Below are positions 9,086 through 17,152 of a DNA stretch of 64,000 nucleotides, in pieces. Location of the stretch: contig JADMJJ010000005.1 of the NCBI GenBank assembly GCA_018780645.1, positions 62,001 through 126,000 on the forward strand, read 5' to 3'. The translations under genes were made by a program, and so were the position numbers. Each line of letters begins with the position of its first letter. Within the stretch, counting starts at the first letter, position 1. Under the pieces are notes generated by a model. The model worked only from the letters and a program-made list of their open reading frames with translations. It was not told the DNA's origin and did no database searches. This stretch comes from Burkholderiaceae bacterium (lineage in GTDB: Bacteria; Pseudomonadota; Gammaproteobacteria; Burkholderiales; Burkholderiaceae_C).

Positions 9086-9622
9086 TCAGCCGCTGACCAC
9101 GGCCGGGCCGGTGTCGGGTTCCGGCTTCTCGCCGGACTCCCCCTCCCAGTAAGTCATCGTCGCCGATTGGCGGAAGCCCTCGCCCAGCAGACGCACGCCA
9201 ACCCGGCCTGAATCGGTGTAGACCACCACCTCGCTCGGATTGCGCTCGCCGACGATCAGATAGCGGCAGGGCTCGCTGCCCAGGTTCAACAGCGCATGGC
9301 CGGCCTTCTGGCCCGCCGGGAAGCAGACATAGTCGCCCGCCTTCATCTGGTAGCGGCGCTCACCGAGGCGCAGAGTCAGCACGCCGGACAGCACGTAGAG
9401 ATGCTCCTCCTCCAGCATGTGAAAGTGGGCCGGATAGGCCTGCATGCCGGGCGCCAGTTCTTCCATGCCGAAACCCACATGGGTGCCGCCGCCAAACTCG
9501 TTGAGCTGGCGAAACCTGACCCCGAAGCGCTGTTCATGCTTGAACTCCTCCCAGGGCACCTCATCGGCCCCGAAGGGTTCGAACACGCCGTCGGGATTGA
9601 CCGAGGATTCGCGTTGAGTCAT
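9086..9622 (-). CDS. Cupin-domain protein
   Basis: This 178-residue protein carries a single cupin beta-barrel. Cupin motif 1 is visible as AHFHMLEEEHLYVLSGVLTL (His, His, Glu and a later His as metal ligands) and motif 2 as DYVCFPAGQKAGHALLN. Proteins of this form are small-molecule-binding or dioxygenase-type metalloproteins; the substrate cannot be read from the sequence. The start at 9622 has a GCGAGGT Shine-Dalgarno-like sequence upstream, whereas longer in-frame extensions up to 9757 overlap the VOC gene. It is the last gene of a minus-strand group with the VOC protein and the acyl-CoA reductase. Confidence 0.85.
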   Translation of the reverse strand: MTQRESSVNPDGVFEPFGADEVPWEEFKHEQRFGVRFRQLNEFGGGTHVGFGMEELAPGMQAYPAHFHMLEEEHLYVLSGVLTLRLGERRYQMKAGDYVCFPAGQKAGHALLNLGSEPCRYLIVGERNPSEVVVYTDSGRVGVRLLGEGFRQSATMTYWEGESGEKPEPDTGPAVVSG

Positions 9623-9641
9623 GGGTTTACCTCGCCAGCGA

Positions 9642-10034
9642 CTAAGCCGGATTGACCACCGCCTCCAACTGATGGCCGTCGGGGTCGATGACAAAGGCCG
9701 CATAGTAGTGCGCGCCATAGTGGGGACGCAAGCCAGCCGGGCCGTTGTCGGCGCCATAGTGCGTCAACGCAGCGGCATGAAAGGCCTGCACAGCCTCCTG
9801 TGACGGAGCGCCGAAGGCCAGATGGAAGCCCGGCCCCGGAGGTGAGGCACCGGGCCGCAGCTTGATGGCCAGCAGATCGCCGCCACCCGCCACACCGTAG
9901 CCGATCGCCTCGTCATCGGCCCAGACCCGCACATACCCCAAGGCGCCGAGCACGGCGTCGTAGAAAGTCGCCGAGCGCGCCAGGTCGGTCACCCCCAGCG
10001 AGAGGTGGTGCAGCATGCGTGGCGCTTCACTCAT
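9642..10034 (-). CDS. VOC-family (glyoxalase/bleomycin-resistance-like) protein
   Basis: This 130-residue protein is a single vicinal-oxygen-chelate unit: MLHHLSLGVTDLARSATFYD at the start gives a metal-ligand His and the first beta-alpha-beta, and AAFVIDPDGHQLEAV near the end gives the terminal strand with the usual metal-ligand Glu. Members include glyoxalases, dioxygenases and antibiotic-binding proteins; the substrate is not determined here. It lies between the fatty acyl-CoA reductase gene (11 bases upstream) and the cupin gene (20 bases downstream), so all three are probably one transcript. Confidence 0.88.
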   Translation of the reverse strand: MSEAPRMLHHLSLGVTDLARSATFYDAVLGALGYVRVWADDEAIGYGVAGGGDLLAIKLRPGASPPGPGFHLAFGAPSQEAVQAFHAAALTHYGADNGPAGLRPHYGAHYYAAFVIDPDGHQLEAVVNPA

Positions 10035-10044
10035 CGCAAGCGCC

Positions 10045-12030
10045 TCAGAAATGGATGCCGCGCATCATCTGCTGCATCGCCACCGCCTCGGCCGACAGCT
10101 GCGGCTTGGCCGACTTGTCGCCCTTGGCCGCCGCGCTGTCCGGGAACATGCGGAAGGTGGTGTTCATGACGATCTGTGCCACCCGCGGCATCAAGGCATG
10201 CAGGACCTGGCCGAAGATGCCCAGCCGTGTGGCAATACGCACCGGCTTGCTGATGCAGGCCTGGGCGATCATGTCGGCAGCCTCCTCGGGCGACAGGGTA
10301 GGCACATTGTTGTAGATCTTGGTCGGCGCGATCATCGGCGTGCGCACCAGCGGCATATTGATGGTCGTGAAGGTGATGCCCTGGTCGGCGAACTCGGAGG
10401 AGGCGCAGCGCGTCCAGGCGTCCAGCGCCGACTTGCTGGCCACATAGGCCGAGAAGCGCGGCGCATTGGTCAGCACACCGATCGAGCTGATGTTGACGAT
10501 ATGGCCCTTGCGCTTGACCACCATGCCGGGCAGCAGACCCATGGTCACGCGCAGCGCACCGAAGTAGTTCAGCTGCATCGTGCGCTCGAAGTCGTGGAAG
10601 CGGTCGTAGCTGCCCTCGACGGCGCGGCGTATCGAGCGGCCGGCGTTGTTGATCAGATAGTCCACGCCGCCATGGTCGACCAGCAGCTGGGCGATGAAGC
10701 GGTCGCAGTCGGCCATGTCGGCAATGTCCACCGCATAGGGCACGAAGGCATAGCCCTTGGCCTTGGCTTCGGCGCAGGCCTCGTCGAGCTTGGCCACGTC
10801 GCGGCCGCAGATCACGGTGATCGCCCCCGCCTCTGCAAACTTGTGCGCCGCCGCCAGGCCTATGCCCGAGGAGCCACCGGTCACGAGCACGACCTTGCCG
10901 GCCACCGTGCCCTTCAGCGAGCGGTCGATGAACAGGTCGGGGTCGAGATGGCGCTCCCAGTAGTCCCACAGCCGCCAGGCGTAGTCGTTCAGCTTCGGGC
11001 ACTCGATGCCGCTGCCCTTCAGCGCGGCCTCGGTGTCGCGGCAGTCAAAGCGCGTCGGGTAGTTGATGAAGGTCAGGATGTCCTCGGGCAGGCCCAGGTC
11101 CTTCATCACCGCATTGCGGATGCGACGCACCGGTGCCAGGGCCATCATGCCCTTCTTGACGCTCTTGGGGATGAAGCCCAGGAGCGCGGCGTTGATGAAC
11201 AGGTTCATCTTCGGCGCGTGGGCCGCCTTTGACAGGATGTCCAGCACATCGCCGACGCGGTAGCCCATCGGGTCCACCAGGTGGTAGCACTTGCCCTTGC
11301 CTGCGGCGGTGTGGCTGATGTGGTCCAGCGCGTTGACGACGAAGTCCACAGGCACGATATTGATGCGCCCGCCCTCCAGGCCCACGGCCGGCATCCAGGG
11401 CGGCAGAATCTGGCGCATGCGCTGGATCAGCTTGAAGAAGTAGTAGGGGCCGTCGATCTTGTCCATCTCGCCGGTCTGCGAGTCGCCGACCACGGCCGCC
11501 GGGCGGTAGACCGTCCAGGGCTGCTTGCACTCCTTGCGCACGATCTTCTCGCTCTCGTGCTTGGTCATGAAGTAGGGATGCTCCAACCCTTCGGCCTCCT
11601 CGAACATGTCCTCGCGGAACACGCCCTCGTAAAGGCCGGCGGCAGCGATTGACGACACATGATGGACATGCCCGGCATCGATCGCCTTGGCGAACTCGAC
11701 GACATTGCGCGTGCCGTCGATATTGGCGCTGATCTGGCTCTCTTCATCGGCCGACAGGTCATAGACAGCGGCCAGGTGGTAGAGATGGTCGATATTGCCC
11801 TTGAGCGTCTTCACGTCGGCGGCCGACACGCCCAGCTTCTTGCCCGTCAGGTCGCCGAAGACCGGAATCGCCCGCGTCTTGTTGACGCCCCAGAAGCTCA
11901 AGAGGTCGGCCACCTTGCCGGCGCTCTCCTCGCGCAGCAGGAAATAGACGGTGCTGCCACGGCGGGCCAGCAGCTTCTTGACAAGGCGTTTACCGATAAA
12001 GCCCGTGGCTCCGGTCACAAAATACTGCAT
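10045..12030 (-). CDS. Two-domain SDR protein, probable fatty acyl-CoA reductase
   Basis: This 661-residue protein joins two reductase domains. Residues 1-360 are an extended SDR/thioester-reductase domain with TGATGFIG (6-13) and catalytic YFMTK (Y153, K157). Residues about 370-661 are a classical SDR with VTGGSSGIG and SAYVASKSALDAW. The length and double-domain layout match the Marinobacter-type bacterial fatty acyl-CoA reductase, which makes fatty alcohols from acyl-CoA in two NADPH steps. The ATG at 12028-12030 has AGGAGA seven bases upstream, so the longer frame to 12084 is rejected. It is divergent from the phasin gene, which suggests storage-lipid metabolism, but no wax synthase is in the window. 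Other acyl substrates remain possible. Confidence 0.75.
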   Translation of the reverse strand: MQYFVTGATGFIGKRLVKKLLARRGSTVYFLLREESAGKVADLLSFWGVNKTRAIPVFGDLTGKKLGVSAADVKTLKGNIDHLYHLAAVYDLSADEESQISANIDGTRNVVEFAKAIDAGHVHHVSSIAAAGLYEGVFREDMFEEAEGLEHPYFMTKHESEKIVRKECKQPWTVYRPAAVVGDSQTGEMDKIDGPYYFFKLIQRMRQILPPWMPAVGLEGGRINIVPVDFVVNALDHISHTAAGKGKCYHLVDPMGYRVGDVLDILSKAAHAPKMNLFINAALLGFIPKSVKKGMMALAPVRRIRNAVMKDLGLPEDILTFINYPTRFDCRDTEAALKGSGIECPKLNDYAWRLWDYWERHLDPDLFIDRSLKGTVAGKVVLVTGGSSGIGLAAAHKFAEAGAITVICGRDVAKLDEACAEAKAKGYAFVPYAVDIADMADCDRFIAQLLVDHGGVDYLINNAGRSIRRAVEGSYDRFHDFERTMQLNYFGALRVTMGLLPGMVVKRKGHIVNISSIGVLTNAPRFSAYVASKSALDAWTRCASSEFADQGITFTTINMPLVRTPMIAPTKIYNNVPTLSPEEAADMIAQACISKPVRIATRLGIFGQVLHALMPRVAQIVMNTTFRMFPDSAAAKGDKSAKPQLSAEAVAMQQMMRGIHF

Positions 12031-12257
12031 GCGTGTCTCCTGAAGAACTGTTGGTCGTTCGCTTGAGGTCGAGATCAACCCCATTCTTGATCAATCCCGG
12101 GCCCTTGCCGCTGCGCGCTTTCCCGAAGCCAGTGCCTCTCCGGTATAGAGCCCCCTCACTAGCAAATACGGATGTCTTGTGCGCTGTGCGGCCCTATAGT
12201 CCCCATCGAACGCTGCTCCGGGGTGGGGTGGTGGATAAGCCAGCAAGGACGAACAGC

Positions 12258-12833
12258 ATGGTCAAGAAGCTCAAGAAGATGGCCGAACAGCAAGCCGCTT
12301 CATCCACCGGTCTGCCCGCGGGCCTGTTCGACAGCCAGGTCGCCCAGACCATCAAGGACTCGGCCCAGCAGATCTGGTTGGCGGGCCTCGGCGCCTTTGC
12401 CAAGGCCCAGGGCGAAGGTGGCAAGGTGTTTGAAACCCTGGTCAAGGAAGGTGTCAGTTTGCAACGCAAAACCCGCGGCCTGGCCGAAGAGAAGATCAGC
12501 GAAGTCACCAGCAAGATGAGTGGCATGGCGGACGATGTGACGAACAAGGCCGGTCAGCACTGGGACAAGCTGGAGACCATCTTCGAGGACCGCGTCGCCA
12601 AGTCGATGAACCGCCTGGGCGTGCCTTCGGCCAAGGATGTGGACGCGCTGATCGCCCGCATCGACGAACTCAGCGCCGCCGTCAGCAAGCTGACCGGCAC
12701 GCCGGTAGGCAAGGCCAAGGCAGCCGCCCCCGCCAGGAAGCGCGCCGCGCCGGCCAAGAAGACCGCTGCTGCACCCGCGGCCCCGGCCAAGAAGGCCCCT
12801 GTCAAGCGTGCGGCCCGCAAGACGGCCAGCTGA
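12258..12833 (+). CDS. Phasin, PhaI/PhaF-type polyhydroxyalkanoate granule-associated protein
   Basis: This 191-residue protein has the layout of phasins that coat polyhydroxyalkanoate granules. Residues about 20-145 are amphipathic helix and coiled coil, including IWLAGLGAFAKAQGEGGKVF, the recognisable family signature. Residues about 150-191 are a lysine/alanine/proline-rich, histone H1-like tail (AAPARKRAAPAKK), as in PhaF-type phasins that also bind DNA and help distribute granules. The ATG at 12258 has AAGGACG upstream. A strong intrinsic terminator follows the stop. The divergent neighbour is an acyl-CoA reductase and the next gene a patatin-like lipase, so this is a plausible storage-lipid neighbourhood. 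Confidence 0.9.
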   Translation: MVKKLKKMAEQQAASSTGLPAGLFDSQVAQTIKDSAQQIWLAGLGAFAKAQGEGGKVFETLVKEGVSLQRKTRGLAEEKISEVTSKMSGMADDVTNKAGQHWDKLETIFEDRVAKSMNRLGVPSAKDVDALIARIDELSAAVSKLTGTPVGKAKAAAPARKRAAPAKKTAAAPAAPAKKAPVKRAARKTAS

Positions 12834-12856
12834 GCTTGATGCCTCTGACCCCCTCG

Positions 12857-12884
12857 AAAGCGCCTTCCCTGAAGGCGCTTTTGT
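12857..12884 (+). terminator. Intrinsic terminator after the phasin gene
   Basis: AAAGCGCCTTC (12857-12867) pairs perfectly over 11 bp with GAAGGCGCTTT (12871-12881) around a three-base CCT loop, ending in a short T-run. It is 23 bases after the phasin stop and upstream of the patatin gene. Confidence 0.85.
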
Positions 12885-12904
12885 CCATCTGATGACGGAT
12901 TGAC

Positions 12905-14149
12905 ATGGCTCAAGCGCACAGCAAGACATCCCCCAAAGCGGGTGGCCAACCCCGTATCGGCCTGGCCCTGGCCGGCGGCGGACCCCTGGGCGCCATCTAC
13001 GAGGTCGGCGCGCTGTGCGCGCTGGAGGAGTCGGTCAAGGGCCTGGACCTGACCGACTGCCACGGCTATATCGGTGTGTCGGCTGGCGGCTTTCTGGCCG
13101 CGGGCCTGGCCAATGGCGTGACGCCGCGCGAATTGTGCGCCTCCTTCATCGAGAACACCGGCGATGTCGTCGATGTGTTCGAACCCGCCCTGCTGCTCAA
13201 GCCCGCCTGGCGCGAGTTCGGTCAGCGCCTGCGCCGCCTGCCGGCCCTGCTGGCCGAGGCGGCCTGGGAGCTGGCGGTGGACAAGCGCTCCACTTCGGGC
13301 GTGCTGGAGCGGCTGGGGCGAGTGCTGCCCACCGGCGTATTCTCCAATGAGGCGCTGGAGAAGCAGCTGCGCCGCCAGTTCGCCCTGCCCGGCCGCAGCA
13401 ATGATTTCCGAGAGCTCAAGCACAAGTTGGTGCTGGTGGCCACCCAGCTCGACAGCGGCCAGGCCACGGCATTTGGCCAACCCGGCTTTGACCATGTGCC
13501 GATCTCGCAGGCGGTGCAGGCCAGCGCCGCGCTGCCAGGGCTGTTCCCGCCGGTGGAGATTGAGGGGCGGCACTATGTGGACGGGGCGCTGAAGAAGACG
13601 ATCCACGCCACCGTCTTGCTGGACGAGGGCCTCGACCTGCTGATCTGCCTGAACCCGCTGGTGCCCTTCGACGCCACCCAGGCCGACCAGCCCGAGGCCG
13701 ATGCGCGCATCGAAAAGATCCCGCGCCTGGTGGACGGCGGTCTGCCGCTGGTGCTGAGCCAGACCTTCCGCTCGCTGATACATTCGCGGCTGGAGCTGGG
13801 GCTGCGCGGCTACGAGACCAGCCATCCTGACACCGACATCCTGCTGTTCGAGCCCGACCATCGCGACCCCGAGATGTTCCTGGCCAATACCTTCAGCTAC
13901 TCGCAGCGCCGCCATCTGGCCGAGCATGCCTATCAGCAAACGCGCGCGCTCTTGCGCAGCGATACCGCGGTGCGCGCCAAGCTGGAGAGCCACGGCCTGA
14001 TGCTGAATGACGCCATGCTGAACGAGAAGAAACGCGTGCTGGTCGGCAAGCTGCCACCGCGCTCGCGCAGCGGCCGGGCGGTGCAAAAGCTCGATGCCAC
14101 GCTGACAGAGCTGGAGCGGCTGCTGCCGCGCATGACCAAGAACGCATGA
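12905..14149 (+). CDS. Patatin-like phospholipase
   Basis: This 414-residue protein has the patatin fold signatures in order: the glycine-rich oxyanion loop GGGPLGA (residues 24-30), the nucleophile elbow GVSAG (57-61, catalytic Ser59) and the catalytic Asp in YVDGALKK (about residue 225). The Asp lies in DGA, one of the accepted DG[AG] forms. There is no signal peptide, so it should act in the cytosol on acyl-esters such as phospholipids. The C-terminal 120 residues are extra helical sequence. Its position after the phasin gene, separated by a terminator, raises the possibility of a role at PHA granules, but that is inference. Confidence 0.88.
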   Translation: MAQAHSKTSPKAGGQPRIGLALAGGGPLGAIYEVGALCALEESVKGLDLTDCHGYIGVSAGGFLAAGLANGVTPRELCASFIENTGDVVDVFEPALLLKPAWREFGQRLRRLPALLAEAAWELAVDKRSTSGVLERLGRVLPTGVFSNEALEKQLRRQFALPGRSNDFRELKHKLVLVATQLDSGQATAFGQPGFDHVPISQAVQASAALPGLFPPVEIEGRHYVDGALKKTIHATVLLDEGLDLLICLNPLVPFDATQADQPEADARIEKIPRLVDGGLPLVLSQTFRSLIHSRLELGLRGYETSHPDTDILLFEPDHRDPEMFLANTFSYSQRRHLAEHAYQQTRALLRSDTAVRAKLESHGLMLNDAMLNEKKRVLVGKLPPRSRSGRAVQKLDATLTELERLLPRMTKNA

Positions 14150-14176
14150 AGTCCGGGGGCTTGTGAACTGTGTCAC

Positions 14177-14226
14177 GGTGGCCTGAGGGCCACCCCTTGT
14201 TCGGGGTGATGGCGGCAGATTGCTGC
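14177..14226 (+). other. Three consecutive hairpins in the patatin to PEP-CTERM intergenic region
   Basis: GGTGGCC/GGCCACC (14177-14183 with 14188-14194) shares bases 14191-14194 with CACCCC/GGGGTG (14191-14196 with 14203-14208), so these two stems are mutually exclusive. A third stem GGCAG/CTGCC lies at 14214-14226. The group lies 28 bases after the patatin stop and 60 bases before the PEP-CTERM start. It could be a leaky terminator or a structured 5' leader; no U-run follows. Confidence 0.4.
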
Positions 14227-14286
14227 CCCGCAACAATCCACGCAGACCTTCACGAACCCCTCAACAGGCCCCCGGCCAAGGACATC

Positions 14287-14901
14287 ATGCGCAAACTTCT
14301 GATCGCCGCCCTGCTCGCCACACCGCTGTTCGCCAACGCCGCCGGCAATCTGCTGGTCAACGGCAGCTTCGAAGCGACGGACCAGGGCAGCAACAGCTGG
14401 AGCATCTACAAGCCGGGCATCGCCGGCTGGGCGACAGATGCCGATCTGGGCGTCGAGGTGCGCAACAATGTGGAGGGCTCGGCCTTCGACGGCCTGCGCT
14501 ATGTCGAGCTGGACACCACCGGCAACAGCTGGATCAGCCAGACCCTCGCCACCGACATCGGCCAGTGGTACACGGTGTCTTTCACCTACTCGAACCGCAA
14601 GGGCGTGGCCGCCGACAGCAATGGCCTGAAGTGGAGCTTCGGCGACACCGCCGAGGTCGCCGACGGCCTGGCATTCAACAACAGCGGCAACCACCAGTGG
14701 ACGAGCTTCTCGACCACGGTGCTGGCCACCTCGACCTCGACCACGCTGAAGTTCTGGGCGACCGGCAAGAGCGATTCGCTGGGCACCTCGCTGGACAATA
14801 TTTCGGTCACCGCCGCCGTGCCGGAACCCGAGACCTATGCGCTGATGCTGGCCGGTCTGGCCGCCGTCGGCGCCGTGGCCCGCCGCCGCAAGCAAGCCTG
14901 A
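14287..14901 (+). CDS. PEP-CTERM sorting-domain protein
   Basis: This 204-residue protein is exported and probably processed by an exosortase. Residues 1-19 are a signal peptide (MRKLLIAALLATPLFANA), the mature region begins NLLVNGSFE, a motif common in DUF642-like and carbohydrate-binding beta-sandwich proteins, and the C-terminus has VPEPETYALMLAGLAAVGA followed by RRRK, the full PEP-CTERM tripartite signal (motif, transmembrane helix, basic end). It is probably a component of extracellular polysaccharide-associated material. No exosortase gene is within the window. A strong terminator follows. Confidence 0.9.
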   Translation: MRKLLIAALLATPLFANAAGNLLVNGSFEATDQGSNSWSIYKPGIAGWATDADLGVEVRNNVEGSAFDGLRYVELDTTGNSWISQTLATDIGQWYTVSFTYSNRKGVAADSNGLKWSFGDTAEVADGLAFNNSGNHQWTSFSTTVLATSTSTTLKFWATGKSDSLGTSLDNISVTAAVPEPETYALMLAGLAAVGAVARRRKQA

Positions 14902-14920
14902 TCAGCGTTCACGCTTCCCC

Positions 14921-14950
14921 AAATAAGCGCCTCAACCGAGGCGCTTATTT
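14921..14950. terminator. Bidirectional intrinsic terminator
   Basis: AAATAAGCGCCTC (14921-14933) pairs perfectly over 13 bp with GAGGCGCTTATTT (14938-14950) around AACC. T-rich on one side and A-rich on the other, it serves both the PEP-CTERM gene (plus) and the converging carboxypeptidase gene (minus), whose stop is four bases away. Confidence 0.9.
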
Positions 14951-14953
14951 CAT

Positions 14954-16441
14954 TCAGGCGAGATAGCGCGATTCCAGGTGGGCACGGAAGTGCGCCGGGT
15001 TCAAGGTCTCGCCGCTGGCGCGCCTGACCAGCTCCGGCGTCTCGAAGCGGCTGCCCTGACTCCAGATGTTGGCCTTGAGCCAGTCGAACACGGCGTTGAG
15101 ATCGCCGTTGGCGATGCGCTGGTCCAGGTCGGGCATGTCACGCCGCATGCTGGCAAACCACTGGGCGGCATACATCGCGCCCAAGGTGTAGCAGGGGAAG
15201 TAGCCGAACAGGCCGGCGCCCCAGTGCACGTCCTGCATGCAGCCGTCCTTGAAGTTGCCGCGGGTGTCGATCCCGAGCAGCTCCATCATCTTCGCGTCCC
15301 ACAGCGCCGGAATGTCATCCACCTCGATCTCGCCCTCGATCAGCGCACGCTCGATCTCGTAGCGCAGGATCACATGGGCCGGATAGGTGACCTCGTCGGC
15401 ATCGACACGGATATAGCCCGGCGCCACGCGCGTCAGCAGCCGCGTCAGATTCTCGACCTCGAAGGCCGGGCTCTCGCCGATATGCTTGTTCAGCAGCGGC
15501 AGCAGCAGCTTGGCAAAGCCCGGGTGGCAGCCCAACTGCATCTCGAAGCTGAGGCTCTGGCTCTCATGCAGGCCCATTGAGCGTGAATGACCAATCGGCT
15601 GGCCCAGCAGCTCGCGCGGCAGGTTCTGCTCGTAGCGCGCATGGCCGGTCTCGTGGATGGTGCCGGTCATGCTCTGCATGAAGCTGTCTTCGCGGTAGCG
15701 GGTGGTCAGGCGCACGTCTTCGGGCACACCGCCGCAGAACGGATGGGCGCTCTCGTCCAGACGGCCGGCCTCGAAGTCGAAGCCCAGGAGGCTCATCACA
15801 TCGTGGCCCAGCGCACGCTGCGCGGCCTTGGGGAACGGACCCACCGGCTGCAACGTGGTCTGCTGCGCCTGGCGCGCCTGCACCTGCTGGATCAGGTCCG
15901 GCAGCCACTGGCGCAGATCACCGAACACCCGGTCCACCTCGGCACTGGTCATGCCGGGTTCATAGCGGTCCATCAGCGCGTCGTACAGCGACAGGCCGCT
16001 CTCCGCCGCCAGCAACCTGGCCTCCTCACGCTGCAGCTTGACGACCTCGCGCAGATTGGCGGCATAGCCGGCCCAGTCCTGCGCCGGGCGCTGCGTGCGC
16101 CAGGCATGCTCGCAACGCGAGATGGCCAGCGACTTCGCCTCCACCAAGGCCTGCGGCAAGGCGTTCGAGGCGCGCCATTCGCGTTTCATTTCGCGCAAAT
16201 TTGCGCGGGCGTCGTCGTTCAGGCTCTCCTGCTCGGCCGCGGCCAGCAGGGCCTGCAGCGAGGCATCGGTGCGCATCTGGTGCAGCACGCCGTCCATCTC
16301 GGCCATGGCCAGCGCGCGGGCCTCGTTGCCCTTGGCGGGCATATTGGCGGCCTGGTCCCAGCCGGCGATCGATTGCAGGTGGGCCAGGCGGTGCATGCGC
16401 TGGTGGCGCTGCTGGAGTTCGGTGTAGGCAGGTGTGGACAT
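14954..16441 (-). CDS. Carboxypeptidase, M32 family (Taq carboxypeptidase-like)
   Basis: This 495-residue zinc carboxypeptidase has the usual family length. The metal-binding HExxH is HETGH at about residues 262-266, inside GTIHETGHARYEQ, and the downstream HESQSL block supplies the third ligand Glu as in M32 enzymes. The N-terminal region is helical (LQQRHQRMHRLAHLQSIAGW), a normal opening for this family. It has no signal peptide, so it acts on cytosolic peptides, removing C-terminal residues with broad specificity. It is transcribed convergently with the PEP-CTERM gene and shares its terminator. Confidence 0.93.
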   Translation of the reverse strand: MSTPAYTELQQRHQRMHRLAHLQSIAGWDQAANMPAKGNEARALAMAEMDGVLHQMRTDASLQALLAAAEQESLNDDARANLREMKREWRASNALPQALVEAKSLAISRCEHAWRTQRPAQDWAGYAANLREVVKLQREEARLLAAESGLSLYDALMDRYEPGMTSAEVDRVFGDLRQWLPDLIQQVQARQAQQTTLQPVGPFPKAAQRALGHDVMSLLGFDFEAGRLDESAHPFCGGVPEDVRLTTRYREDSFMQSMTGTIHETGHARYEQNLPRELLGQPIGHSRSMGLHESQSLSFEMQLGCHPGFAKLLLPLLNKHIGESPAFEVENLTRLLTRVAPGYIRVDADEVTYPAHVILRYEIERALIEGEIEVDDIPALWDAKMMELLGIDTRGNFKDGCMQDVHWGAGLFGYFPCYTLGAMYAAQWFASMRRDMPDLDQRIANGDLNAVFDWLKANIWSQGSRFETPELVRRASGETLNPAHFRAHLESRYLA

Positions 16442-16527
16442 GGATGGAACGCCCGGATGGGACGCAGAAGTCGTTGGGGGAACGCCGGATGGGCGCGAAA
16501 CTCTATTTTCTCAGCCTCGCGCGAGCA

Positions 16528-17010
16528 TCAGGGCCGAAATTGCCCGGGGAATACCCACAGCAGGGCGGCCGTTGCGGTCGAGTAGCGCAGGAACTTGCCC
16601 ACTGCCATATAGGCCAGGCAGGGCCAGAAGGGCATCTTCAACCAGCCGGCCACCGCACACACCGGGTCGCCGACCAGGGGCAGCCAGCTGATCAGGCAGG
16701 CCTTGGGACCGAAGCGTTCCAGCCAGCGCAGCGCACGGCCATTGGGGCTGCGGTGCGTGGCCAGTTCATAGGCGCGCTCCGCGCCAAAACCCATCCACCA
16801 GGTGACAGCGCCGCCCAGCGTATTGCCGGCAGTGGCCACCAGCACCGCCGGCCAGAACAGTTCGGGACTGAGCTTGACCAGGCCAAACACCGCCGGCTCC
16901 GAGGCCATGGGCAGCAGGGTGGCGCCGATGAAGGCCACCACAAAGATCGTGCTCAAGCCGAACTTGGGCAGGGCCAGCGCAGCCAGCAGAGAGTGAAGCC
17001 AGAGTTCCAT
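16528..17010 (-). CDS. YqaA-family (VTT/DedA-related) membrane protein
   Basis: This 160-residue inner-membrane protein has four to five hydrophobic segments and the DedA-related features expected of YqaA proteins: IFVVAFIGATLLPMASEP near the N-terminus, an internal GNTLGGAVTWWMG block and a re-entrant-type SWLPLVGDPVCAVAGWL loop. DedA/VTT members act in lipid flipping and membrane homeostasis; YqaA itself is poorly characterised. It lies divergent from dusB, with a 142-base gap. Confidence 0.88.
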   Translation of the reverse strand: MELWLHSLLAALALPKFGLSTIFVVAFIGATLLPMASEPAVFGLVKLSPELFWPAVLVATAGNTLGGAVTWWMGFGAERAYELATHRSPNGRALRWLERFGPKACLISWLPLVGDPVCAVAGWLKMPFWPCLAYMAVGKFLRYSTATAALLWVFPGQFRP

Positions 17011-17152
17011 GCGAGCCGATTATCGGGGCCGGCCGTCGTCGTGCTGTCAAGGACTGTAAAAACAGACATCCCCAGTTCGCGGCCACCGTCCGGGCGGCGG
17101 GGCCGCTATACTCCTGCCTCCTTTTTGAGCAGCTCCCCGTTCCCCCTCCCCC

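Noticed and set aside
17053-17064. CTGTAAAAACAG upstream of dusB as a LexA box
   Set aside because: LexA boxes need CTGT and ACAG separated by eight bases; here the spacing is four.
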